From contig WBXJ01000017.1 of assembly GCA_008933045.1 (NCBI GenBank), positions 1 to 20,418 on the forward strand: a DNA stretch of 20,418 bases, written 5' to 3'. The stretch's first letter is position 1, and the number at the start of each line of letters is the position of its first letter. This document shows positions 1 through 6,662 of the stretch, in pieces. This DNA comes from Verrucomicrobiota bacterium (GTDB lineage Bacteria > Verrucomicrobiota > Verrucomicrobiia > Limisphaerales > SXQI01). The notes beneath the pieces are model-generated. The model saw nothing but the letters and a program-made list of their open reading frames with translations, had not been told where the DNA came from and searched no databases. The translations under genes were made by a program, and so were the position numbers.

Positions 1-772
1 CCTCCACAAGCTCATCGTTCAACTGGAAACCTAAACCCCGAGCAATCGAGATCACTTCCCGCATCAGGAATCGGACTGTTTCAATCCACTGCGGATCATC
101 AAGCAACCGATCGGTAGAAAGGCAATTAAACCGCTCGGCTGTATCCCAGCATCCTAATTTCAACGCATTCGATCCTGCAGCCGAAGCAACGCTCAAGCCG
201 TTGAATGGGATGTTCCAAATTAACTTCTCCCAATGCGCAAGATCCAACCGATCCACGACGGTTACTGGAACACCGGCACGTCGAAAAAGTCTGGCGACTT
301 CGTGCGTGCGTTCGATTGGTGGCCGTTGGAATTCTCCCAGATGAATATGCCCGTGAGCCATGTGCTGAATCACTCCCGGCTCGAGTCGATTCAAACAAAC
401 GAAACAAAGAGCACCCATCACGTTTTCGGCCCCGAACAACGCAGCCAAATCTTCCTCGTTTCCAAGGCCGTTTTGTAACGTCAACAAGACTGTTTGAGGT
501 CCGACTAATGGAGGAAGTAATCGACGGAATTCATGATTGGCTGTGGTTTTCAGCGCGATAAGAATCAGATCGCAAGGCCCTATTACATGCGGATCACGAG
601 CGCATGTGGGGTTCACACGAAAACCCCCATCTCGACTGAGAATCTGAACACCGTTCCGACTCACGATCTCATAATCGGAACGGAGCAAAAAATGAACATC
701 ATCACCCGCGCGGCGAAGGAGTGCTCCATAATAGCTCCCTACTGCACCGCAACCCACGACAGCGATTTTCAT
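1..772 (-). CDS. panE: 2-dehydropantoate 2-reductase (ketopantoate reductase) family protein, C-terminus beyond the window
   Basis: The family reduces ketopantoate to pantoate with NADPH, the second step of pantothenate (coenzyme A) synthesis in the cytoplasm. The frame runs open from an ATG at 772-770 to the window edge, giving 257 visible residues. An N-terminal Rossmann motif GCGAVG is at residues 7-12. Lys75 (in ALKTT), the LQNG segment with Asn101, and the helix around WEKLIWN with Lys183 and Asn187 match the substrate-binding and catalytic positions of the family. About 20 residues (roughly 196-216) between NGLSVA and TDRLL look like an insertion relative to what I recall of the family. 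The gene starts about 20 bases beyond the terminator of the HU gene, on the same strand. This family contains many paralogues of uncertain substrate, so the family call is firm and the exact reaction less so. Confidence 0.82.
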   Translation of the reverse strand, partial: MKIAVVGCGAVGSYYGALLRRAGDDVHFLLRSDYEIVSRNGVQILSRDGGFRVNPTCARDPHVIGPCDLILIALKTTANHEFRRLLPPLVGPQTVLLTLQNGLGNEEDLAALFGAENVMGALCFVCLNRLEPGVIQHMAHGHIHLGEFQRPPIERTHEVARLFRRAGVPVTVVDRLDLAHWEKLIWNIPFNGLSVASAAGSNALKLGCWDTAERFNCLSTDRLLDDPQWIETVRFLMREVISIARGLGFQLNDELVE

Positions 773-786
773 GCGCTTTCTGAAAA

Positions 787-820
787 CAAAAAAACAGGCA
801 CCTCATGTGAGATGCCTGTT
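787..820 (-). terminator. Intrinsic terminator of the HU gene
   Basis: Read on the minus strand, AACAGGCA (from 820) pairs with TGCCTGTT (ending at 793). One mismatch and three further pairs lead to a four-base loop, and a run of seven T follows (794-788). It lies 15 bases downstream of the HU stop codon and just before the reductase start at 772, so it separates the two transcripts. Confidence 0.85.
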
Positions 821-834
821 GTGGAAAAAATGAA

Positions 835-1122
835 TTACTTCGTGCCGAGGATTGCGTCCTTAGCGGCTTTAGCAATACGGAATTTTACGACCTTCTTGGC
901 CGGAATTTTGATAGTCGCACCGGTGGCAGGATTACGACCCATGCGTGCTTTGCGGTTCACAAGCACCAGCTTACCAAGACCCGGAAGGGTGAAGGTATTC
1001 TTAGCTTGTTCGCAAGCGAGTTGGGCGATGTATTCAAGAACTGCAGCAGCCGACTTTTTTGGCATTTCAAACTGCTCTGCAACCTTGGTGACGATCTGTG
1101 ATTTCGTGAGGGCTTTGGCCAT
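835..1122 (-). CDS. HU/IHF-family histone-like DNA-binding protein
   Basis: This is a small basic nucleoid protein that bends and compacts DNA as a dimer. The 95-residue length is normal for the family. The N-terminal helical dimerisation part (KSQIVTKVAEQ) is followed by GLGKLVLVNRKARMGRNPATG. Arg63-Asn64-Pro65 is the tip of the beta-arm, whose proline intercalates between base pairs in known HU and IHF structures. The C-terminal segment VVKFRIAKAAKDAIL is also typical. The ATG at 1122 is preceded by an AT-rich leader without an evident Shine-Dalgarno. The gene stands alone between trxB and a strong terminator. HU and IHF subunits cannot be told apart safely from this sequence alone. Confidence 0.95.
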   Translation of the reverse strand: MAKALTKSQIVTKVAEQFEMPKKSAAAVLEYIAQLACEQAKNTFTLPGLGKLVLVNRKARMGRNPATGATIKIPAKKVVKFRIAKAAKDAILGTK

Positions 1123-1276
1123 AATATATTGAATGTTGGTTGATTAAGTTAACGGACTCGAGAAAGTTGGTAAACCTGTCCGCGAAAACCCGCAAGCAGA
1201 AAAAAACCTTTTTTGTTCAAAGAATTCAAAGATTCGGTAAATGGGAGACGAATAACAGTGCAGCCACCGCTCAAGC

Positions 1277-2206
1277 CTAGATGGCTTCAGCCGCCAAGAA
1301 TCGCTCGCAATCAATGGCGGCCGCGCATCCCATGCCAGCAGCAGTGATGGCCTGACGGTAAACTGGATCCGAACAATCCCCGGCTACAAACACACCGTTG
1401 ACACTGGTTTCAGAACCGTTTTTGCGGATGACATACCCGTTAGCATCGAGTTCGATCTGTCCTCGGAACACCTGCGTGTTAGGCACATGTCCAATGGCGA
1501 CAAACACACCCGTACAATCCAAAGTCGTTTCTGCACCAGTCACCAGGTTTCTCAATTGGACACCCGTCACCTTATCCTGTTTCACATCTAAAATATCCAC
1601 CACCGCACTGTTCCAGATCGGCTTGATCTTAGGGTTTGCCAGCGTCCGTTCCGCCATGATTCTTGAGGCTCGCAACGAGTCGCGACGATGCACAAGATAA
1701 ACCACCGAAGCAAAACGGGTCAGGTACGATGCTTCTTCGCAGGCAGAATCACCCCCACCCACAACCACCACGGGTTGATTCCGAAACATTGGCAACGCTC
1801 CATCGCAGGTTGCACAGAAGGTGACACCTTTTTTCTCTAAGAGCCGTTCGTTTTCCAGCTCCAGATGTCGGTGCCCAGCTCCACTCGAAATGATGACGGT
1901 CTTAGTTTCGACCCGTTCCCCATCCACCGTGAGCACAAAGGGCCGCTGGGATAAGTCGATCGAATCTAATGTCTCAAACTTGACCCGAGCTCCGAACCGT
2001 TCTGCTTGTTTTTGCATCCGAGTCATCAGCTCGTAACCATCAATCCCCTCCGGGAACCCAGGAAAATTCTCAACGATGCTGGTCGTCGTTAGGAGTCCAC
2101 CAGGCAACAATCCCGTGAGCACGAGAGGGTTCAGGTTAGCGCGTGCCGTATAGAGGGCCGCTGTCAGTCCGGCGCAGCCGGTTCCGATGATTACAACATT
2201 TTCCAT
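1277..2206 (-). CDS. trxB: Thioredoxin reductase (NADPH, FAD)
   Basis: It transfers electrons from NADPH through FAD and a redox-active disulfide to thioredoxin in the cytoplasm. The 309 residues match the low-molecular-weight bacterial type. The sequence shows the FAD-binding motif GTGCAG (8-13), the active-site CATC with Cys131 and Cys134, and the NADPH-binding motif GGGDSA (150-155). HRRDSLRAS (173-181) would contact the NADPH phosphate. The C-terminal GVFVAGDCSDP followed by RQAITAAGMG is the second FAD site. The start is an ATG at 2206. The gene appears monocistronic: HU follows on the same strand after 154 bases, and the DksA-like gene diverges upstream. No thioredoxin gene is adjacent. 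Confidence 0.96.
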   Translation of the reverse strand: MENVVIIGTGCAGLTAALYTARANLNPLVLTGLLPGGLLTTTSIVENFPGFPEGIDGYELMTRMQKQAERFGARVKFETLDSIDLSQRPFVLTVDGERVETKTVIISSGAGHRHLELENERLLEKKGVTFCATCDGALPMFRNQPVVVVGGGDSACEEASYLTRFASVVYLVHRRDSLRASRIMAERTLANPKIKPIWNSAVVDILDVKQDKVTGVQLRNLVTGAETTLDCTGVFVAIGHVPNTQVFRGQIELDANGYVIRKNGSETSVNGVFVAGDCSDPVYRQAITAAGMGCAAAIDCERFLAAEAI

Positions 2207-2301
2207 GATGATTGAGACCCTACCGACGCGAGTGTGAAAGTCAATTCACCCAACTCACGTTCAAGCAGAGCGCGGTTTTGCGATTCTGGTTTTAAATAAT
2301 T

Positions 2302-2314
2302 CCTAAAATTTAGG
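2302..2314. repeat. Short perfect palindrome upstream of the dksA-like gene
   Basis: CCTAAA, one A, then TTTAGG form a 6-1-6 inverted repeat in the divergent region between trxB and the dksA-like gene, 73 bases before the proposed TTG start. It could be an operator or chance in an AT-rich stretch. It does not resemble the palindrome in front of znuA. Confidence 0.3.
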
Positions 2315-2386
2315 TGGCTATTCTGGCTCCCTTTGCTATGTTTTCGCGCTCGCAATCGGTAAGCGTATCGCCTAAGGAAGCGTGCC

Positions 2387-3013
2387 TTGTCCTGCGAAAC
2401 GAACCTAAAAAGTGTCGTGATACGTAAGCAAAAGATAGTGAAAAAGATCCAGCAGCCAGTACCGGTGAAACACAAACCACTCGGTAAGGCAACCTCTGCC
2501 TCGATTCTAGGCCATTCTATCCAAGAAGGACCTAAGGAATTCACCAGCAACGCCGTCATCAAACCGGAATGGATCAAGTATTACCGCAACTTGCTACAGT
2601 TGCGCGAGCGTTTGCTCAGCCAGATGAGCGGGCTAGCTAAGGAATCTGCTGAGGAAATGTCCAGCTACAGCCTGCATATGGCGGATTCTGGCACCGACAA
2701 TTTTGATAGAGATTTTGCGTTGAGCTTACTTTCGTCCGATCAGGACGCCATCTACGAAATTGATGAGGCGTTGAAACGGATCGAAAGAGATGCCTATGGT
2801 ATCTGCGAGACCAGCGGCAAACACATCCCCCGCGCACGCCTCGACGCCATCCCGTGGACTCGGTTCACAGTGGAAGCCCAGGCGCAACTCGAAAAAGAAG
2901 GAGCATTGCGTCAGCGTCGGCTCGGACAACTCGGCAGCGTGGATAGCGCAACCGCACCCGAAGTGGAGGAAGATGACGAGGCAGAAGAGAAACCAACAAA
3001 AGAGAAAGACTAG
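2387..3013 (+). CDS. TraR/DksA-family regulator with a degenerate zinc finger
   Basis: DksA-family proteins enter the RNA polymerase secondary channel and modulate transcription, often with ppGpp. From a TTG start the protein has 208 residues. A basic N-terminal extension (1-50) is followed by a helical hairpin (about 60-135) with MADSGTDNFDRDFALSLLSS near the tip. The zinc-finger region is YGICETSGKHIP, then RLDAIPWTRFTVEAQ. Only Cys140 of the four expected cysteines remains; Ser143 and the TVEA segment replace the others. The tail is acidic (EEDDEAEEKPTKEKD). The TTG is chosen because AAGGAAG lies six bases upstream; a GTG at 2417 is an alternative. rpmG begins three bases after its stop, so it heads a dksA-rpmG-rpsR operon. 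Similar degenerate fingers occur in other bacterial members of the family. Confidence 0.88.
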   Translation: MSCETNLKSVVIRKQKIVKKIQQPVPVKHKPLGKATSASILGHSIQEGPKEFTSNAVIKPEWIKYYRNLLQLRERLLSQMSGLAKESAEEMSSYSLHMADSGTDNFDRDFALSLLSSDQDAIYEIDEALKRIERDAYGICETSGKHIPRARLDAIPWTRFTVEAQAQLEKEGALRQRRLGQLGSVDSATAPEVEEDDEAEEKPTKEKD

Positions 3014-3016
3014 TTG

Positions 3017-3184
3017 ATGCCAAGAGAAGTTGTAACATTAGAATGCAGCGAAGCACGCAAGGAGGGTAAACCCCCTTCACGCTACCTCACCAGCCGTAAC
3101 AAAAAACTCCAGACTGAAAAAGTGGAGAAAATGAAATTCAACCCTTTCCTCCGGCGCCATACTTTGCACCGCGAAATTAAGTAA
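3017..3184 (+). CDS. rpmG: 50S ribosomal protein L33, zinc-independent (C-minus) type
   Basis: This 55-residue protein starts MPREVVTLECSEARKEG and ends with FNPFLRRHTLHREIK, the conserved L33 C-terminus. In zinc-binding L33 two CxxC pairs hold a metal. Here only Cys10 is present, and the second pair is replaced by the FNPFLR segment, so this is the C-minus form. The ATG follows three bases after the dksA-like stop, and rpsR begins four bases after the rpmG stop, which indicates translation from one mRNA. A purine-rich AGAGAAAG lies just upstream and can serve as the ribosome site. Length and conserved C-terminus make the identification secure. Confidence 0.95.
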   Translation: MPREVVTLECSEARKEGKPPSRYLTSRNKKLQTEKVEKMKFNPFLRRHTLHREIK

Positions 3185-3188
3185 ATCT

Positions 3189-3443
3189 ATGCCTCGTAAA
3201 ACTCATACAGAGAAGAAGGGCGAACGTAGCGGAACTCGCACGGAGACACGCACTCATCGCCCAAAACCAAAAATCGACTTCACCGTCGACGCATTGGACT
3301 ACAAAAACGTCAACCTGCTCCGGACATTTGTAACGGATGCCGGTCGCATTTTGCCGCGTAAATACACCGGTCTCCCCGCTCATTATCAGCGTGCCTTGAA
3401 CCGCGCTATTAAACGAGCTCGCCAGATGTTGCTGATGAAGTAA
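3189..3443 (+). CDS. rpsR: 30S ribosomal protein S18, zinc-independent (C-minus) type
   Basis: S18 binds the platform of the small subunit next to S6. This copy has 84 residues. A basic N-terminal extension (MPRKTHTEKKGERSGTRTE) leads into the core: DALDYKNVNLLRTFVTDAGRI, then LPRKYTGLPAHYQRAL, then NRAIKRARQMLLMK. Zinc-binding S18 carries a CxxC ahead of the DYKDV-like segment and a further Cys in GTCAKHQ. Here those places read PKPKIDF and GLPAHYQ and there is no cysteine at all. It is the last gene of the dksA-like - rpmG - rpsR operon and is followed within 20 bases by an intrinsic terminator. rpsF and rplI, often neighbours of rpsR, are not adjacent. Confidence 0.95.
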   Translation: MPRKTHTEKKGERSGTRTETRTHRPKPKIDFTVDALDYKNVNLLRTFVTDAGRILPRKYTGLPAHYQRALNRAIKRARQMLLMK

Positions 3444-3461
3444 TTTCTGTCCTACTTTACC

Positions 3462-3495
3462 AAGCCACCCCACATCACTGTCGGGTGGCTTTTTT
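3462..3495 (+). terminator. Intrinsic terminator of the dksA-like - rpmG - rpsR operon
   Basis: AAGCCACCC (3462-3470) pairs with GGGTGGCTT (3483-3491) across a 12-base loop. A T-run covers 3490-3495. It lies 19 bases after the rpsR stop and separates this operon from the znu operon. Confidence 0.9.
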
Positions 3496-3506
3496 CTTGG
3501 GTTTTA

Positions 3507-3527
3507 TTTTGCAAATGATTTGCAAAA
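3507..3527. promoter_or_regulatory. Candidate Zur (Fur-family) operator before znuA
   Basis: A perfect 21-bp palindrome: half-site TTTTGCAAAT, one central G, then ATTTGCAAAA. The 10-1-10 layout contains the 7-1-7 type core typical of Fur-family operators (compare the Fur consensus half TGATAAT). It lies between the rpsR terminator and znuA, 33 bases before the znuA ATG, at the head of an operon that ends with a Fur-family regulator gene. The inference is that Zur with bound zinc represses the operon here. The symmetry is seen directly; the binding protein is inferred. Confidence 0.7.
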
Positions 3528-3560
3528 TGAGCCACCCTCTCCTAGCCTTCCTTCGACGAT

Positions 3561-4523
3561 ATGCGCTTTTTTGGAATCAAAATTCTACACGACCCAGGAT
3601 TTTATTTTACTCGGTTTGTTGGGATTGCCTTCCTGTGTTACTCATTTTTTTTAACATCCTACGCTGAGCCTGTGGGTCGTTTGCGAGTCGTCACCACTAT
3701 TTTTCCAGCCTACGCCGTAGCGAGTGCCGTTGCTGGCGATCAAGCCATCGTCGAAAACTTGCTGCCTGCTGGGGTCGGGCCCCACGACTATCAACTTACC
3801 GCAGGTGACCTGAGAACAATTCAAAAGGCGCAGGTCATCGTTCAAAATGGGATTGGCTTAGAACATTGGCTAGAACGCGCGTTCAAATCGAACCCAACCC
3901 TCCTCACAGTCAACCTAAGCGACGGACTCCATGACTCCTTGATTCGGGATCCGATTCACGCAGCCGATCATCATAGCGCTGATGAAACAAAGCATCACGA
4001 GGAAGGCAACCCTCATCTCTGGCTTGATCCGAAGCTCATGATCCGATCCACCACAAACGTCTTACGTGCGTTTCAAAAGGCGGATCCGACCCATGCCGCA
4101 GTCTATGCAAGCAACGCGACCGTATTCGTTCAAAGCCTGCAAAAACTAGATCAGGAACTCAGCAGCAGCCTTGCCCCATTAACAAATCGTGGCTTCGTAA
4201 CTTTGCACGATGCGTTTGCCTATTTCGCACGAGCCTATCAGCTCAAGGTTGTTGGAGTGCTAGAAACCACTCCCGATGTCTCCCCCCCGCCCCGTTACCT
4301 TGGCGAGCTGATGCGGCGGATGCGGCAAGAAAAAGTTTCCGTTATTTTTGCAGAACCTAACTCACCGAAGCGTTTAGCAGAACGGATAGCCGCCGATCTA
4401 AAAATTCGGGTGGCACTCCTCGACACGTTGGAAAGTGGGGCTTTGAAACCCGGCGAATACGAGGCCGCCATGCGACGAAACGCGACGGTGCTGATCCGTG
4501 AATTAGGAGCCGCGACGCCATGA
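3561..4523 (+). CDS. znuA: Zinc ABC transporter, periplasmic substrate-binding protein ZnuA
   Basis: It captures Zn(II) outside the inner membrane and delivers it to the ZnuBC transporter. The protein has 320 residues with a hydrophobic N-terminal segment (about 19-34, ending SYA) that fits a signal peptide. The cluster A-I metal-binding fold is evident: RVVTTIFPAYAVASAVAGD near the start, GVGPHDYQL with His75, PHLWLDPKL with His152, LHDAFAYFARAY with His216, and EPNSP with Glu265. A His-rich loop at 133-147 (PIHAADHHSADETKHHEEG) sits between the first two ligands and points to zinc rather than manganese. The ATG at 3561 is the only good in-frame start. The stop overlaps the znuC start as ATGA. 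The candidate Zur operator lies 33 bases upstream. Confidence 0.95.
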   Translation: MRFFGIKILHDPGFYFTRFVGIAFLCYSFFLTSYAEPVGRLRVVTTIFPAYAVASAVAGDQAIVENLLPAGVGPHDYQLTAGDLRTIQKAQVIVQNGIGLEHWLERAFKSNPTLLTVNLSDGLHDSLIRDPIHAADHHSADETKHHEEGNPHLWLDPKLMIRSTTNVLRAFQKADPTHAAVYASNATVFVQSLQKLDQELSSSLAPLTNRGFVTLHDAFAYFARAYQLKVVGVLETTPDVSPPPRYLGELMRRMRQEKVSVIFAEPNSPKRLAERIAADLKIRVALLDTLESGALKPGEYEAAMRRNATVLIRELGAATP

Positions 4524-5362
4524 AATTCTTTGATCCTTTACCCCGCTTGAAGCCCGCAGAAGAGTGCAGTTGCGGCCATCAGCATGCACCTCGGGTTGGG
4601 GACGCTTCACAAGCGATGCCAGTCGTCGAGGTGATCCAAGGGGAGGTGGCATTCAACGGAACACCTATTTTGAGAGGCGTTAACTTACGCATTCCTCGTG
4701 GAGAAATCGTAGCCTTAATTGGCCCCAATGGTTCGGGTAAAACGACGCTACTGCGTTCCATTCTAGGTCTCCAACGATTGGATGCGGGCGAGGTTCGGCT
4801 ATTCGGGAGTTCCGATTTACCTTCAGTCATGTCGAGAGTCGGTTACGTGCCACAAAAGCTCTCGTTAGATCGAAGTTTCCCGCTGAGCGTGCGCGAGTTT
4901 TTAGCCCTGCGCCTAAAAAAAACACGCTCTTGGTTCTGGCAAACTCCGCGCACAATTGAAGATGCCATCCGTCCAACTCTCGTTGAAATGGGAGTGGAGC
5001 CACTTCTTGATAAACCTATTGCGAGACTTTCTGGCGGCCAACTGCAACGAGTTCTGATTGCCTTCAGCCTCCTGCAGGAACCCGATCTCCTCTTGCTTGA
5101 CGAGCCAACCGCAGGCGTTGATAGCCCAGGTGAACAGTCGTTTTATGAAATGATTGGTCGCGTGCATCAACTCCACCAACTCACAGTGGTCCTCGTCTCG
5201 CATGATCTTTCGATGGTTTACCGCCACGCGTCGTGGGTCTACGCGCTCAACGGCGTGATCTGTTGCGAGGGCACCCCTGAGCAGGTCATGAACGCCGATT
5301 CCTTAAAGCAGGCCTACGGCATCCACGTCGCCCCTTATCATCATCATCACCATGCTCACTGA
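4520..5362 (+). CDS. znuC: Zinc ABC transporter ATP-binding protein ZnuC
   Basis: This ATPase subunit drives zinc import through ZnuB. All ABC motifs are visible: Walker A GPNGSGKT (68-75), Q-loop Gln112 in YVPQKLSLD, signature LSGGQ (170-174), Walker B LLLLDE (190-195) and the switch His228 in VLVSHD. At 280 residues it is longer than a minimal ZnuC. The first 35 residues are an extension containing CSCGHQH (16-22), and the protein ends in YHHHHHAH (273-280); both could bind metal. The ATG overlaps the znuA stop, and the last 11 bases overlap znuB, so znuA, znuC and znuB are probably translationally coupled. Confidence 0.95.
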   Translation: MKFFDPLPRLKPAEECSCGHQHAPRVGDASQAMPVVEVIQGEVAFNGTPILRGVNLRIPRGEIVALIGPNGSGKTTLLRSILGLQRLDAGEVRLFGSSDLPSVMSRVGYVPQKLSLDRSFPLSVREFLALRLKKTRSWFWQTPRTIEDAIRPTLVEMGVEPLLDKPIARLSGGQLQRVLIAFSLLQEPDLLLLDEPTAGVDSPGEQSFYEMIGRVHQLHQLTVVLVSHDLSMVYRHASWVYALNGVICCEGTPEQVMNADSLKQAYGIHVAPYHHHHHAH

Positions 5363-6170
5363 AGCCTACATGCAACGAGCCCTCGCGGCGGCCCTTCTGC
5401 TCGGGCCAGTTTGCGCTCTCCTTGGGGTTTTCGTCACCGCCCGACGCCTCTCATTCTTCAGCGATACCATCGCGCATGGGGCCCTTGCCGGTGTTGCGAT
5501 TGGTATTTGGATCGGCCTCACCAACCTCACCATACCCATGATCCTGTTCAGCCTGTGTGTGGCAGCAGCAATGATCTGGCTCAAGGAGAACACCGAACTA
5601 TTGACAGATTCCATTATGGCACTGCTCCTCTCCGGTTCGGTGGCATTAGGGATTCTCATCCTCAGCCTCGTGCGCAGCAATCGAGGTGAACTTCACAGTT
5701 ATCTTTTTGGCGATCTGCTAGCGATCGAATGGCAAGATGTCATCATCGCCGCAGTACTCGCGGCCATTGTCGCTTTTGGATTATTCCGATGGTTGACTCC
5801 TATCACACTCATGACCGTCAACGAAGACCTAGCAACGGTGAATTGCGTCAACGTGCGCAGACTGAACTACGGGTTTGTTCTGCTCCTGACTGTGACAGTT
5901 GCTCTCAGCATACGGCTTCTCGGCATCGTCCTTGTGACTTCGCTACTCGTCATCCCTCCAGCCATCGCTCGACCTCTAAGCGTCAACCTGCGGCATCAAC
6001 TCATTCTCAGCGTCCTAGCCGGTTTCCTGGGTTGCTTTGGTGGCACGGTCTTATCTTGGCAACTCAACGTTCCCTGTGGTGCCACCATCGTGCTCACCTG
6101 CATCACACTTTTCATCATCGCCCTCATTTTTTCAAAACTGCGCCCGAGACTGATCCACCCCTCTCCCTAA
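5352..6170 (+). CDS. znuB: Zinc ABC transporter permease ZnuB
   Basis: This is the membrane channel subunit of the zinc importer (ABC-3 family). It has 272 residues with about eight hydrophobic segments, including ALAAALLLGPVCALLGVFV near the N-terminus. The conserved SFFSDTIAHGALAGVAIG (about 34-51) is the family hallmark. VVIPPAIAR-like residues occur in the LLVIPPAIARPL segment, and the C-terminal region is hydrophobic (ATIVLTCITLFIIALIF). Translation probably begins at the ATG at 5352 inside the His-tail codons of znuC; an ATG at 5370 is an alternative. The zur gene starts three bases after its stop. Gene order and coupling support ZnuA and ZnuC as partners. Confidence 0.94.
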   Translation: MLTEAYMQRALAAALLLGPVCALLGVFVTARRLSFFSDTIAHGALAGVAIGIWIGLTNLTIPMILFSLCVAAAMIWLKENTELLTDSIMALLLSGSVALGILILSLVRSNRGELHSYLFGDLLAIEWQDVIIAAVLAAIVAFGLFRWLTPITLMTVNEDLATVNCVNVRRLNYGFVLLLTVTVALSIRLLGIVLVTSLLVIPPAIARPLSVNLRHQLILSVLAGFLGCFGGTVLSWQLNVPCGATIVLTCITLFIIALIFSKLRPRLIHPSP

Positions 6171-6173
6171 ACC

Positions 6174-6632
6174 ATGAGTCAGAAATGCCAACATGAACAT
6201 CGGGAACCGGTGCAACTCTGCAACCTGACAGAACAACTCCGCGCCAAATCCCGAAAAATCACTGGCCCTCGCCAAGCAATTCTGGAAGTGATGAGCCAAG
6301 AATCTCACCCCGTCACAACCAAGGAGATTATGGCGGCACTCCCCACAGGCGTCTGCGACCGAGTCACCATCTATCGTGCGATGCACCTGCTAGAAACGAT
6401 GGAATTGGTGCGACGGTTTGACTTTGGAGATGGCACCGCTCGCTTTGAACTCGTTCGAGGAAACACTGAAGATCACCATCACCACCTCATCTGCAGGACC
6501 TGTTCGGTGGTGATTGAGCTTGAGGAATGTTTCCCGAGCGACCTCGAAAAGCGCATCGCTCGCGACAGCGGCTTCCAACGGCTCAGCCACAAATTAGAAT
6601 TCTTCGGGATCTGCCCAAAATGCCAACCCTAA
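6174..6632 (+). CDS. zur: Fur-family transcriptional regulator, probably the zinc regulator Zur
   Basis: This cytoplasmic metal-sensing repressor has 152 residues. The winged-helix domain (about 20-85) carries KITGPRQAILEVM and the recognition-helix region CDRVTIYRAMHLLE (61-74). The dimerisation domain has HHHHLICRTC (101-110) and a terminal CPKC (147-150). The two Cys pairs, C107/C110 and C147/C150, match the structural zinc site of the family. An unusual N-terminus contains Cys5, His7, His9 and Cys16 and may bind more metal. Assignment to Zur rather than Fur or PerR rests on context: it is the last gene of the znu operon and a Fur-type palindrome precedes that operon. This placement predicts negative autoregulation. 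Confidence 0.88.
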   Translation: MSQKCQHEHREPVQLCNLTEQLRAKSRKITGPRQAILEVMSQESHPVTTKEIMAALPTGVCDRVTIYRAMHLLETMELVRRFDFGDGTARFELVRGNTEDHHHHLICRTCSVVIELEECFPSDLEKRIARDSGFQRLSHKLEFFGICPKCQP

Positions 6633-6662
6633 CGCCCTGCATTCACCGACAACCGCAACGGC

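Noticed and set aside
126..407. A minus-strand frame ending at a TAA (128-126) that suggested a frameshift in the reductase gene.
   Set aside because: Rereading the strand base by base shows the reductase frame from the ATG at 772 stays open to the window edge; the other frame is a shadow, so there is no frameshift.
1198..1215. A-run followed by T-run between trxB and HU, considered as a trxB terminator.
   Set aside because: The stem would be only A-T pairs with almost no loop, so it is not a credible intrinsic terminator.
2191..2577. Minus-strand frame of 128 codons overlapping the trxB start and the dksA-like gene.
   Set aside because: It resembles no known family and overlaps two well-supported genes.
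3485..3667. Plus-strand frame of 60 codons overlapping the znuA start and the candidate Zur operator.
   Set aside because: It begins inside the terminator stem and overlaps the znuA signal-peptide region in another frame; the hydrophobic look comes from T-rich DNA.
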